Origin: Saccharopolyspora erythraea
GTDB lineage: Bacteria; Actinomycetota; Actinomycetes; Mycobacteriales; Pseudonocardiaceae
Reading direction: 5' to 3'
Length of the DNA: 64,000 nt
NCBI RefSeq assembly: GCF_018141105.1
Contig: NZ_CP054839.1
Span: 7,257,411 to 7,321,410, forward strand
The translations under genes and the position numbers were made by a program. The notes under the pieces were generated by a model, which worked only from the letters and a program-made list of their open reading frames with translations, made no database searches and was not told where the DNA came from. Positions 50,571-59,289 of the stretch are shown piece after piece. The number at the start of each line of letters is the position of its first letter. The first letter of the stretch is position 1.

Positions 50571-51920
50571 GTGTCCACATCCACCGCCCAGGTGAACCGG
50601 CGCGCACCGCGCTTCAACCCCAAGGTGTTCGCCGTCGCGGTCGTCGCCTCGCTCGTGCTCGGCGCGCTGCTGGGCTGGATCGCCAAGACGACCGGGGCGA
50701 GCTGGCTGGTCACCACCCTCGACACCATCGGCTCGGTCTTCACCAGCCTGCTCACCTTCACCGTGCTGCCGCTGATCTTCACCGCGATCGTGGTCGGCAT
50801 CAACAGCCTGCGGTCGGTCGGCGGAGGCCGCACCGCCGCGCGGCTCGGCGGCAAGACCGCGCTGTGGTTCGCCGCCACCTCGCTCATCGCGGTGCTCATC
50901 GGCATCGGCCTCGGCGCGCTGTTCCAGCCGGGCCGCGGCCTGGTGATCGAACCCGACCCGGCCAAGCTCGCCGCCATCGGCGAGAAGACGCACGGCTCGT
51001 GGCTCGACCTGTTCAACGGCCTGGTGCCGCAGAACCTGGTCAGCGCCTTCGCCGAGGGCGAGACGCTGCAGGTGGTGTTCGTGGCGCTGCTGATCGGCGC
51101 CGCCAGCTACAGCCTCGGCGACAAGGCCGAGCCGTTCGTGAACTTCAGCCGCTCGGCCTTCGAGGTCATCCAGCGGGTCCTCGGCTGGATCATCCGGCTC
51201 GCCCCGATCGGCACCCTCGGCCTGATCGGCAACGCCGTCGCCACCTACGGCAACGAGTTCTTCACCCCGCTGCTGAAGCTGATCGCCGCCGTCTACGTCG
51301 CGTGCGCGCTGGTGCTGTTCGTCGTCTACCCGCTGCTGCTGCGGTTCGTGGCCGGCGTCAGCCCGGTCCGGTTCTTCGCCAAGACCTGGACCGTCCTGCA
51401 GTTCGCGTTCGTGTCCCGCTCCTCCAGCGCGACGCTGCCGATGAGCAGGCAGGCCGCCGAGAACCTCGGCGTCGACCGCTCGTACGCCAACTTCGCGGTG
51501 CCGCTGGCGACCACGACGAAGATGGACGGCTGCGCGGCGATCTACCCCGCGATCGGCTCGATGTTCATCGCGAACCTCTTCGGCATCCACCTGGGTCCGG
51601 CCCAGTACCTGACGATCATCGCGGTCGCCGTCTTCGGCGCCATCGCCACCGCCGGGGTGACCGGCTGGTTCACCATGCTGACGCTGACCGTCGGCGCGCT
51701 GGGCTTCCCGCCCGAGGTGGTGGCCACCGGCATCGCGATCGCCTACGCGGTCGACCCGATCCTGGACATGATGCGCACCGCGACCAACGTCGCGGGCCAG
51801 ATCGTGGTCCCGACCGTGGTGGCCCGCACCGAGGGACTGCTCGACGACGAGGTGCTGGCCGCTCCCAGTGCCCCGCCGCTGCTGGACGACTCCTCGGACG
51901 CGCGTCTGGCCAGGGCCTGA
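50571..51920 (+). CDS. Dicarboxylate/amino acid:cation symporter (DAACS), possible cystine uptake
   Basis: 449 residues with about eight membrane helices plus re-entrant loops: VFAVAVVASLVLGALLGWI, GSVFTSLLTFTVLPLIFTAI, SSATLPMSRQAAENLGV (serine-rich loop), PLATTTKMDGCAAIYPAIGSM (TM7 motif TTKMDG) and PEVVATGIAIAYAVDPILDMMRTATNVAGQ (TM8 DxxxDMxRT-N). These fit the GltP/TcyP family. The leader peptide in front points to L-cystine as substrate (TcyP-like) rather than glutamate or C4-dicarboxylates, but that is inference. GTG start with ACGGGAGA upstream. Confidence 0.88.
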   Translation: MSTSTAQVNRRAPRFNPKVFAVAVVASLVLGALLGWIAKTTGASWLVTTLDTIGSVFTSLLTFTVLPLIFTAIVVGINSLRSVGGGRTAARLGGKTALWFAATSLIAVLIGIGLGALFQPGRGLVIEPDPAKLAAIGEKTHGSWLDLFNGLVPQNLVSAFAEGETLQVVFVALLIGAASYSLGDKAEPFVNFSRSAFEVIQRVLGWIIRLAPIGTLGLIGNAVATYGNEFFTPLLKLIAAVYVACALVLFVVYPLLLRFVAGVSPVRFFAKTWTVLQFAFVSRSSSATLPMSRQAAENLGVDRSYANFAVPLATTTKMDGCAAIYPAIGSMFIANLFGIHLGPAQYLTIIAVAVFGAIATAGVTGWFTMLTLTVGALGFPPEVVATGIAIAYAVDPILDMMRTATNVAGQIVVPTVVARTEGLLDDEVLAAPSAPPLLDDSSDARLARA

Positions 51921-51964
51921 CCCACGACGCCGCGAGCGGCCCCGCCCGACCCGCGGGTTCACAT

Positions 51965-53549
51965 GGTCGTCGCAACACCTCGATCTGAGGAGTTGCGGCG
52001 GCCATGTCGTTTTCGGAGGACCTTGAGCGTCACGGCGATGTTCTGGTGCGGATGGTGGATGCGGGGGTGCCGGTAGCGGCGGCTTGTGAGGTTGTGGGGG
52101 TCGGGCGCAGCCGTGGCTATGAGATCTTGCGGGCCCGTGGCCGGGGGTCGGGTAAGCGAACTGGCATCAGTGCTGTGGTACGCGAGCGGGTCATCGCGGT
52201 GTTCGAGGAGTCGGCAAGCATCAACCGAGCGGCGATCGTGAGCGGGCTGAGTCATGGCGCTGCTCGACGGATCCTGGTCGAGGCCGAGCTGGTTCCCGCG
52301 GCGAGGGCCGCGAGGGGCAAAGCGCATGCGAGGGTGCGGTTCTTGGAGTTGGTCGAACAGGGCTGGTCCACCACGCGCGCGGCCAGAAAGGTGGGTGTGC
52401 ATCCGCGTACCGGGCGGGACTGGCGTGGCGGGGTCCGCAAGACCCGCAACACGCGTGTCTACCCGAACGGGGTGGTCGTGGACTCCGATGCCGGAACCCG
52501 GTACCTCACCTCCATGACCCGATCAGCCGATGCTGTCACCAGCGACCGTTACCTGTCTCTGGATGAGCGGCTGGTGATCGCCGACGGACTGATCAACAAG
52601 TTCACCCTCACCGAGATCGCGGCCGGCCTCGGTAGGAACAAGTCCACGGTCTCCCGCGAGGTCGGCGCGCACAGCGTCGAAGGGGTCTATCTGCCTCATC
52701 AGGCGCACCGCAATGCCGCGGCCAACCGGGTGCGGCCCAAGGCATCGAAGCTGGTCATGAACACCGCGCTGCGTGAACAGGTCGAGCTGGGCCTGGAGCG
52801 GAAGTTGTCGCCGGAGCAGATCTCGAACAGGCTTGTGAGGGACTTCCCTGACGACGAGAGCATGCGCGTGAGCCACGAGACGATCTACCAGGCGCTCTAC
52901 TTCCAGGCCCGTGGCGGCCTCAAGCGCGAGGTTCAACGCGCGCTGCGCACCGGCCGGACCCGCCGCAAGCCGCAGCGGCATCCCGGTCAGCGCCGGCACC
53001 GGTTCAGCGACGAGATGATCATGATCTCCGACCGGCCCGCGGAGGTCGCCGACCGCGCGGTCCCCGGTCATTGGGAGGGTGACCTGATCATGGGCGAAGG
53101 CAACCAGTCCGCGATCGGCACCCTGGTCGAGCGCGCCACCCGCTACACAATGCTGGTCCACCTGCCCCACGGGCACGACGCCGATCAGGTCCGTGACGGC
53201 CTGATCAAGACCGTTTCGACCCTGCCCGAGCACATGCGCGGCTCACTCACCTGGGACCAGGGCTGCGAGATGGCCCGGCACAAACAGTTCTCCCTGGCCA
53301 CCGACATGACCGTCTACTTCTGCGACCCCGCCAGCCCCTGGCAGCGCGGCAGCAACGAGAACACCAACGGCCTGCTCCGCCAGTACTTCCCCAAGGGCAC
53401 CGACCTGAGCGTCCACGGACCCGAAGACCTCGAACACGTCGCCCAAGAACTCAATAGCCGACCACGCAAAACGCTCGGCTGGGATACCCCAGCCGAGCGT
53501 CTGCGTGATCTACTCACCACCTAACAACCAAGACGGTGTTGCAACGACC
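51965..53549 (+). mobile_element. IS30-family insertion sequence
   Basis: About 1,585 bases bounded by imperfect inverted repeats: GGTCGTCGCAACACC at 51965-51979 and, inverted, GGTGTTGCAACGACC at 53535-53549 (one mismatch). Carries a single transposase gene, intact. A target duplication could not be recognised. Inserted between the symporter and the carboxylase alpha gene, 44 bases after the symporter stop. The element looks complete and possibly active. Confidence 0.85.
52004..53524 (+). CDS. IS30-family transposase
   Basis: 506 residues. An N-terminal region with two helix-turn-helix units ([39 protein letters not shown]), then the IS30 [22 protein letters not shown] and [12 protein letters not shown], and the DDE catalytic core: Asp in [12 protein letters not shown], Asp in [10 protein letters not shown], Glu in [23 protein letters not shown]. 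Longer than the common 380-residue IS30 transposase because of the roughly 130-residue N-terminal extension. No frameshift seen. Confidence 0.92.
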   Translation: MSFSEDLERHGDVLVRMVDAGVPVAAACEVVGVGRSRGYEILRARGRGSGKRTGISAVVRERVIAVFEESASINRAAIVSGLSHGAARRILVEAELVPAARAARGKAHARVRFLELVEQGWSTTRAARKVGVHPRTGRDWRGGVRKTRNTRVYPNGVVVDSDAGTRYLTSMTRSADAVTSDRYLSLDERLVIADGLINKFTLTEIAAGLGRNKSTVSREVGAHSVEGVYLPHQAHRNAAANRVRPKASKLVMNTALREQVELGLERKLSPEQISNRLVRDFPDDESMRVSHETIYQALYFQARGGLKREVQRALRTGRTRRKPQRHPGQRRHRFSDEMIMISDRPAEVADRAVPGHWEGDLIMGEGNQSAIGTLVERATRYTMLVHLPHGHDADQVRDGLIKTVSTLPEHMRGSLTWDQGCEMARHKQFSLATDMTVYFCDPASPWQRGSNENTNGLLRQYFPKGTDLSVHGPEDLEHVAQELNSRPRKTLGWDTPAERLRDLLTT

Positions 53550-53673
53550 CCTGAAATCCACCACCTGGGCGGGGCTGTTTTCGCGTTCGCCGCCCGTCTC
53601 GCCGGAAACCGGGCCCGACGCTGGTCAGCGCCTAGACTCGGTGCGTATCCGGTGCTCTGTAGGGGAGGCCGCC

Positions 53674-55473
53674 GTGGCCCAGCAGGACGTCCAGGACACC
53701 CGTGAACGCACCGCGCCGCTGCGCAAGGTGCTGGTGGCGAATCGGGGTGAGATCGCGGTGCGGGTGGTTCGGGCGTGCCGGGATGTGGGGGTGGGCAGTG
53801 TGGCGGTGTATGCGGAGCCGGATGTGGATGCGGTGTTCGTGCGGTTGGCCGATGAGGCGTTCGGGTTGGGTGGGTCGACGGCGGCGGAGTCGTACCTAAA
53901 CATCGGCAAGGTGATCGATGCGGCGAAGCGGTCGGGGGCGGATGCGGTGCATCCGGGGTATGGGTTCTTGTCGGAGAACGCGGATTTCGCGCAGGCGGTG
54001 CTGGATGCGGGTCTGGTGTGGGTGGGTCCGTCGCCGGAGGCGATCCGGGTGTTGGGGGACAAGGTGACGGCGCGGCGGATCGCGTTGGAGGTGGGGGCGC
54101 CGTTGGTGCCGGGGACCGAGGAGCCGGCCTCGGGTGCTGATGAGGTGGTGGCCTTCGCCGAGGAGCACGGGTTGCCGGTGGCGATCAAGGCGGCGTTCGG
54201 TGGTGGGGGCCGGGGGTTGAAGGTGGCGCGCAGTCTGGAGGAGATTCCGGGGTTGTTCGAGTCGGCGGTGCGGGAGGCCGAGGCGGCGTTCGGTCGGGGT
54301 GAGTGTTTCGTGGAGCGGTATCTGGACCGGCCGCGGCATGTGGAGGCCCAGGTGCTGGCTGATCGGCACGGCAACGTGGTGGTGGTGGGGACGCGGGATT
54401 GTTCGTTGCAGCGGCGGCATCAGAAGTTGGTGGAGGAGGCGCCGGCACCGTTTTTGTCCGGGGAGCAGCGGGAGCGGATTCATACCGCGGCGCGGGAGAT
54501 CTGTGCGCGGGCGGGTTATGCGAGTGCGGGCACGGTGGAGTTTTTGGTGGGTGTGGACGGGACGATTTCGTTTTTGGAGGTCAACACGCGGTTGCAGGTG
54601 GAGCATCCGGTGTCGGAGGAGACCACGGGGTTGGATCTGGTGGTCGAGCAGTTGCGGATCGCGGCGGGTGAGCGGTTGTGGCTGGACGCCGATCCGGTGC
54701 CGGTGGGGCATGCGATCGAGTTCCGGATCAATGGGGAGGATCCGGGGCGGGATTTCCTGCCTGCGCCGGGGACGGTGGAGCGGTTCGTGGTGCCGTCGGG
54801 TCCGGGGGTGCGGGTGGATGCCGGGGTGGAGTCGGGCAGTGTGATCGGGGGGCAGTTCGACTCGTTGCTGGCGAAGGTGATCGTGTGGGGGCGGGATCGG
54901 GCGCAGGCGTTGGCGCGGTCGCGGCGGGTGCTGGCCGAGATGCGGGTGGAGGGGTTGGCCACGGTGTTGCCGTTTCACCGGGCGGTGGTGGCCGATCCGG
55001 CGTTCACCGCCGAGGGTGCCGGTGGGTTCGGGGTGCATACCCGGTGGATCGAGACCGAGTTCGACAACACGCTGCCGGCGTTCGACGGTGCGGCCGAGGC
55101 CGCGGAGGCGGCGCGGCGGCGGACGGTGGTGGTCGAGGTCGGTGGCCGCCGGTTGGAGGTGTCGCTGCCGGCGGATCTGACTCCGGCGGTCGCACCGGCC
55201 GCGGGGGCGGGGCGTGCGCGCAGGCGCTCGGGCGGGGGTCGTGGTGGCGCGGCCTCGGGGGATGCGGTGACCGCGCCGATGCAGGGCACGCTGGTCAAGC
55301 TCGCGGTGGCCGAGGGCGACCGGGTCGGCGCGGGTGAGGAGATCGCGGTGCTGGAGGCGATGAAGATGGAGAACCCGGTACTGGCGCACAAGGACGGCAC
55401 CGTCACCGGCCTGACCGCCCAGCCCGGCGACACCCTCACCCAGGGCACCACCCTCTGCGAACTCAAAGACTGA
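53674..55473 (+). CDS. accA3: Acyl-CoA carboxylase alpha subunit (biotin carboxylase + BCCP)
   Basis: 599 residues. Biotin carboxylase (about 15-450): [87 protein letters not shown] domain at the end has the biotinylated Lys564 in LEAMKMENP. The subunit serves acetyl- or propionyl-CoA carboxylase with AccD partners, none of which are near. Start GTG 53674 with AGGGGAGG. Central codons (53740-55160) use G/T-ending third positions heavily, unlike both ends of the gene. Confidence 0.93.
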   Translation: MAQQDVQDTRERTAPLRKVLVANRGEIAVRVVRACRDVGVGSVAVYAEPDVDAVFVRLADEAFGLGGSTAAESYLNIGKVIDAAKRSGADAVHPGYGFLSENADFAQAVLDAGLVWVGPSPEAIRVLGDKVTARRIALEVGAPLVPGTEEPASGADEVVAFAEEHGLPVAIKAAFGGGGRGLKVARSLEEIPGLFESAVREAEAAFGRGECFVERYLDRPRHVEAQVLADRHGNVVVVGTRDCSLQRRHQKLVEEAPAPFLSGEQRERIHTAAREICARAGYASAGTVEFLVGVDGTISFLEVNTRLQVEHPVSEETTGLDLVVEQLRIAAGERLWLDADPVPVGHAIEFRINGEDPGRDFLPAPGTVERFVVPSGPGVRVDAGVESGSVIGGQFDSLLAKVIVWGRDRAQALARSRRVLAEMRVEGLATVLPFHRAVVADPAFTAEGAGGFGVHTRWIETEFDNTLPAFDGAAEAAEAARRRTVVVEVGGRRLEVSLPADLTPAVAPAAGAGRARRRSGGGRGGAASGDAVTAPMQGTLVKLAVAEGDRVGAGEEIAVLEAMKMENPVLAHKDGTVTGLTAQPGDTLTQGTTLCELKD

Positions 55474-55503
55474 CCACCCCGTCCGGCGGCCTACCATGGG
55501 GCC

Positions 55504-55869
55504 GTGGGCAAGCAGCGCGACCTGCGGGTCGGCGATCAGGAACGCGAACTGGCGATGGAACTGCTCGGCACGCACATGTCCGCGGGCAGGCTGGAGGTCG
55601 ACGAGTACGACCAACGCTGCGTAAGAGCCGCCTCAGCCCGCTACGCCTCCGAGCTCGACGCGCTCTTCGACGACCTGCCCTCCCCTCGGCCGTCCGACCG
55701 CGCACCGGTACCCGTGCGGTCGGTCCCGGCGTCCCGCAGCGGGAACCTGGTGCTCGTGGCGTGCGTGGGCGCGATGCTGGTGTTCCTCGCGATCGTGGTC
55801 AAACAACCGGTTTTCGTGGTGCTGCTGGTGCTGGCGTTCGGGCTGTGGTTCGCCCGGCGCCGCCGGTGA
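55504..55869 (+). CDS. DUF1707 membrane protein
   Basis: 121 residues. N-terminal DUF1707 domain DLRVGDQERELAMELLGTHMSAGRLEVDEYDQR (the 'LRVSDAERE' motif variant), then a Pro-rich spacer and two close hydrophobic stretches (LVLVACVGAMLVFLAIVV; PVFVVLLVLAFGLWFARRRR). Widespread in actinobacteria, role unknown. Start GTG 55504 (31 bases after accA3). Confidence 0.88.
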   Translation: MGKQRDLRVGDQERELAMELLGTHMSAGRLEVDEYDQRCVRAASARYASELDALFDDLPSPRPSDRAPVPVRSVPASRSGNLVLVACVGAMLVFLAIVVKQPVFVVLLVLAFGLWFARRRR

Positions 55870-55961
55870 GCCCCGTCCCGCGACACCCCGCGTGAGCTGA
55901 GTCGCAGCGCACGACGCGTTCTCGCCTGAGCTCCAACGGGTGTGCCGGGCGTTTCGCTACG

Positions 55962-56651
55962 GTGAACACCATGCACAGCTCGCGGACCGGACGACGCCTG
56001 CTGGGCGGGGCGTCGGTCGTCGCGGCTCTCGCGCTGCCCGGTTGCGGACTCCTGGCGGAGCACACCGCCGACACCGCGACGCAGCCACCGCCACCTCCGC
56101 CGCCCACCACGAGCTCGGCGCAGCCGCTGCCGCCGCGCCCGTTCGACATCGCCCTCGACGGGCTGAACCCGTGCGAACTGCTCACCGCCGACCAGCGCGC
56201 GCAGCTCGGCTTCGACCGCGAGCCGCTGCCGGACTCCGAGGCAGGCTTCGGCGACGCGGCCACCTGCAGCTACCGCAACACCACCGCGAAGGTCGGCGCC
56301 CGGCTGTCGCTGATCACCACCGAGGGCATGGGCGTCTGGACCGACGACACCGCCCAGGTCGAGGCGACCCCGGTCGTCATCGGCGGATTCCCCGCGCTGG
56401 TGATCAAGACTCCGGACCTGAACCTGTCGTGCAACGTCGCGATCGACGTCGCCGAGGGCCAGCACGTCGACGTCCTCTACCGCGACGACGGCGGCCGTCC
56501 CGCGCCGCCGCTCGAATCGCTGTGCGCGGGCGCCCAGCGGGTCGCCGAGGACACCGTCGCGTCGCTGGTGGCGCCGCCCACGTCGAGCTCCGAGAAGCCG
56601 AGCCGGCAGCCGGAGACCGAGTCCGAGCCGGTGGTCGAACCCACCGGTTAG
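55962..56651 (+). CDS. DUF3558 lipoprotein
   Basis: 229 residues. Lipobox LALPGCGLL with Cys at about 28, then a Pro/Thr-rich linker (TQPPPPPPPTTSSAQ), a DUF3558 domain: LNPCELLTADQRAQLGF, TCSYRNTT, INGG-type core and LCAGAQRVAEDTVASL with Cys pairs likely in a disulfide. Membrane-anchored outside. DUF3558 lipoproteins often accompany PE/PPE-like genes of type VII systems in Pseudonocardiales. Start GTG 55962; ATG 55971 is possible. Confidence 0.88.
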   Translation: MNTMHSSRTGRRLLGGASVVAALALPGCGLLAEHTADTATQPPPPPPPTTSSAQPLPPRPFDIALDGLNPCELLTADQRAQLGFDREPLPDSEAGFGDAATCSYRNTTAKVGARLSLITTEGMGVWTDDTAQVEATPVVIGGFPALVIKTPDLNLSCNVAIDVAEGQHVDVLYRDDGGRPAPPLESLCAGAQRVAEDTVASLVAPPTSSSEKPSRQPETESEPVVEPTG

Positions 56652-56750
56652 GCGCACGCCGCCACACGATCGGGCGTGATCTTTCGGCGACTCCCGGTTG
56701 CCAGCGTGTTCACCGCCTCGTGTGTGACCGGCACCTTTAGGCCCTCCGTT

Positions 56751-56763
56751 GGTGACACTCACC
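56751..56763. promoter_or_regulatory. Small palindrome upstream of the PE-like gene
   Basis: GGTGA-CAC-TCACC is an inverted repeat 63 bases before the PE-like start, in the 174-base gap after the DUF3558 gene. It might be an operator; no matching regulator is known to me. Confidence 0.3.
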
Positions 56764-56825
56764 GCGTTTGGAGCACTCCCCAGAGTGACAAATGGTGATT
56801 ACAGTGTTCCGCGGACGTCTCACCT

Positions 56826-57221
56826 GTGGGAGGGGAAACCGTGCCGCTCAGTTCACCACCGGGCTACGGCTCATCGGACTCCACCGGAGTGCCGGCGCAG
56901 GCCGGCGGATCGGTGCAGGTCGAGCCCTCCGCCATCCCGAACCTCGTCAGCGCCCTGCAGACCTCGCTCGACGAGGTCGGCGTGCAGATCGAGCACGCGA
57001 TCACCGAGCTGCGCATCCGGCCGTGGGCCGGCGACCCGGTCAGCAGCACCGCGGCGGAGGAGTTCAACCAGCGTTCGGTCGGTGGCGGGGACGACGCCCT
57101 CACCGCGCTGTGCGGGTACCGCGACCAGCTCCAGGCGGCGGCCGAGTCGCTGCGCCTGGCGGGCAGGCAGTACGAGCGGATCGAGGACGACAACGTCGTC
57201 CGCATGGGCGGAGGCTGCTGA
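56826..57221 (+). CDS. PE-like type VII secretion substrate
   Basis: 131 residues, helical: VEPSAIPNLVSALQTSLDEVGVQIEHAITELRI, then RPWAGDPVSSTAAEEFNQ, and YRDQLQAAAESLRLAGRQYERIE. Helix-turn-helix pair without a WXG; the C-terminal helix carries a YxxxD/E-type signal (YERIEDD). Partner of the PPE-like protein encoded four bases after it. The short N-terminus is Gly/Ser/Pro-rich. GTG start with AGGGGA upstream. Family named from layout and motif, moderate certainty. Confidence 0.7.
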   Translation: MGGETVPLSSPPGYGSSDSTGVPAQAGGSVQVEPSAIPNLVSALQTSLDEVGVQIEHAITELRIRPWAGDPVSSTAAEEFNQRSVGGGDDALTALCGYRDQLQAAAESLRLAGRQYERIEDDNVVRMGGGC

Positions 57222-57225
57222 GCCG

Positions 57226-58146
57226 ATGGGCGACCACCGCTGGCAGGGCTACCGCCACGAGGAGCTCTTCGACCAGATCCACCAGGGTCCGGGCCCGTCG
57301 GGCTCCAGCGACTCCATCCGGCGCTGGAGCGAGCTGACCCGCGCGCTCGGCGAGATCGACAGCGGGCTCGCGACGGCCCTGTCGGGCGCGATGTCGGGTT
57401 GGCAGGGCGCCGCCGCCGACAGCGCGCGGGACGGGCTGCGCCCGCTGGGCGACTGGGCGATGCAGGCCCAGCAGGCGGCCGACGCGATGCGCGACCGCGC
57501 CGAGCAGCAGGCGGAGTTCATCAGCAAGGCGCGGGCCGACATGCCGCCGCCGGTGCCGGTGACCGCCGAGGAGCCCGGCGCGGCCGAGTCGGTGCTCACC
57601 CACCTCTTCGGCGGCCAGAGCGACTACGAGGTGCAGGAGTCCCAGCGCGACGCCGCCGAGCAGCGCGCGTTCGCTGTCATGCGCACCTACGAAGCCTCGA
57701 CGACCGCCAACACCACCTCGCTGGCGTCGTTCGCACCGCCGCCCCAGGTCGTCGTGGACGCGCCGGTGAAGTCCAGCTCGCCCACCCCCGGTGGACAGCA
57801 GTCGATCACCATCAGCTGGGGCGCGAGCACACCCGCGGTCCCGGCGGCGCGGTCTGCGACCGGGGTGGCATCCCGGGGCTCCGGAACTCGCGCGGCTTCC
57901 CGCGCACCAGGTGGTGCCCCCGCGCGCGGCTCCGGACCACGTCCAGGCGGCGGCGCACCGGCTCGTCCAGGTGGTGGCGCACCGGCCCGCCCCGGTGGCG
58001 CGGCGGGGACGCCCCGGCCCCGCAACGACGAGCCCGAACAGCTCGACCGCGAGGTCACCGAGGAGTTCGGCAGTCCGGGCGGCTTCTTCGACGAACCCCA
58101 GACCCATTCCCGGCCGGTGATCGGTGGCGAGCCCGGCCGATGGTGA
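57226..58146 (+). CDS. PPE-like type VII secretion substrate
   Basis: 306 residues. Helical PPE-type domain (about 1-170): DHRWQGYRHEELFDQIHQGPG, the turn LSGAMSGWQGAAADSARDGL (WxG-like), and ALSGAMSG...AQQAADAMRDRAEQQ; followed by an Ala/Pro/Gly-rich region with PGGGAPARPGGGAPARPGG repeats and an acidic end EEFGSPGGFFDE. The gene overlaps espG by seven bases (ATG 58140 inside its last codons). Probably forms a heterodimer with the PE-like protein and is carried by EspG. Confidence 0.78.
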   Translation: MGDHRWQGYRHEELFDQIHQGPGPSGSSDSIRRWSELTRALGEIDSGLATALSGAMSGWQGAAADSARDGLRPLGDWAMQAQQAADAMRDRAEQQAEFISKARADMPPPVPVTAEEPGAAESVLTHLFGGQSDYEVQESQRDAAEQRAFAVMRTYEASTTANTTSLASFAPPPQVVVDAPVKSSSPTPGGQQSITISWGASTPAVPAARSATGVASRGSGTRAASRAPGGAPARGSGPRPGGGAPARPGGGAPARPGGAAGTPRPRNDEPEQLDREVTEEFGSPGGFFDEPQTHSRPVIGGEPGRW

Positions 58147-58937
58147 TCGGCGCGCAAGCCGACCGGGACCGGCTGGTGACCCTGTCGGCGCTGGAGTTCG
58201 ACGTCCTCTTCGAGCACCTCGGGCTGGACACGATGCCGCTGGTGCTCAAGGTCCCCTCGCCCGGACGCACCCACACCGAACGCGCGGAGCTGGTGGAGTC
58301 GGCGTGGCGGTCGCTGTCGCGGCGCGGCCTCGGCGGGCCCACCGGCATCGACGGTGAGCTGGAGCGGATGCTGCGGACCCTCGCGCGGCCGCGGCGCGAG
58401 GTCGACGGCCGGCTGTGGCTCGGGCGCAGCGTCCGGGTACTCGCGGCCGCCGACGACGAGCACGCGGTGCTCGCGGCCAAGGAGGACGACGCGCTGACGC
58501 TGCGACCGGCCGCCGCGTCCGGCCTGCCGCGAGAGGCCGCATCGGTGCTGCCGCAGCTCGGCCCGGGTCCCGGCGGTTCGGTGTCGGTGCCCAGCGCCGA
58601 CCTCGACGCGGCCGCCGCGGAGGCGGGCGCCGACGTCGAGAGGTTGCAGGCGGGGCTGCGGCGCAGGGGCGTGCGTTCCGGCGACGCCGAGGCGCTGACC
58701 AGCATGGTCGGCGAGGTCGGCGCGCGCGGTCAGTTCGGCGCCGCAGCGCGGGACCGCTGGGGGCGCCGCTTGCGCGGCTCGCACGTCGTCGGGTTCTTCG
58801 ACACCCCGCGCGGCCGCTACGTGCAGGTAAGGCGGCAGTCGCCGTCGGGCGACCCGTGGAGCACGGTCGCGCCGGTGGACGCCCGCCGCATGATCGGCCA
58901 CCTCGACGAACTGCTCGCCGAGGTCACCGGGGACTGA
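58140..58937 (+). CDS. EspG-like secretion chaperone
   Basis: 265 residues. ESX-associated EspG fold: TLSALEFDVLFEHLGLDTMPLVL at the start, RPRREVDGRLWLGRSVRVLAAAD, LAAKEDDALTLRPA and GFFDTPRGRYVQVRRQS. EspG binds PE-PPE dimers in the cytoplasm and delivers them to the ESX machinery. Overlaps the end of the PPE-like gene by seven bases. No ESX membrane genes nearby, so the set must use a system elsewhere. Confidence 0.82.
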   Translation: MVIGAQADRDRLVTLSALEFDVLFEHLGLDTMPLVLKVPSPGRTHTERAELVESAWRSLSRRGLGGPTGIDGELERMLRTLARPRREVDGRLWLGRSVRVLAAADDEHAVLAAKEDDALTLRPAAASGLPREAASVLPQLGPGPGGSVSVPSADLDAAAAEAGADVERLQAGLRRRGVRSGDAEALTSMVGEVGARGQFGAAARDRWGRRLRGSHVVGFFDTPRGRYVQVRRQSPSGDPWSTVAPVDARRMIGHLDELLAEVTGD

Positions 58938-59289
58938 CCGGCCCGCGGGCCGATGACCGGCCGTTCGCCCACGGGTCCGGTCGAGCATCCGCCGCCAACC
59001 GCCAAGAGAGATTCCGCTTGCCCCGCAACGGAAATCCCGAAAACGCGTCAGCCCGGGCGGCGGGATGTCCCCGCACGCCCGGGCTGACGCGCACCACCGT
59101 CGTCCCCGGCCGTGGTCGTCCCCCTCCGCGGACGTCCGGCGGCGCTCCCGGGTGCGAGCGCGGTTCAGTGCCGCGCCCGGCCGCGTCGACTCGGCCGCGG
59201 CCGCCCGGGAGCCGCTGCGCCGCTGGTGGTCGCAGGACTCCGCCCGTCAGCACTCCCGGACGAGCGGGCCCGCACGGCACCGGTCGCCG
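58938..59289. other. 352-base gap between EspG and glpD with a strong terminator
   Basis: Convergent gene ends. At 59045-59059 GCGTCAGCCCGGGCG pairs perfectly with CGCCCGGGCTGACGC at 59076-59090 over 15 bp around a 16-base loop, the transcription stop for one or both sides. The rest is GC-rich with no gene or further repeat seen. Confidence 0.6.
59045..59090. terminator. Strong 15-bp hairpin terminator
   Basis: Perfect stem GCGTCAGCCCGGGCG/CGCCCGGGCTGACGC with loop of 16 bases, located 108 bases after the EspG stop and 200 bases after the glpD stop. No U run, typical of actinobacteria. Confidence 0.75.

Noticed and set aside
53896-55614. A 572-codon minus-strand frame opposite the carboxylase alpha gene
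   Set aside because: Product is Arg/His/Pro-rich; openness follows from the codon bias of the real gene, which has all family motifs.
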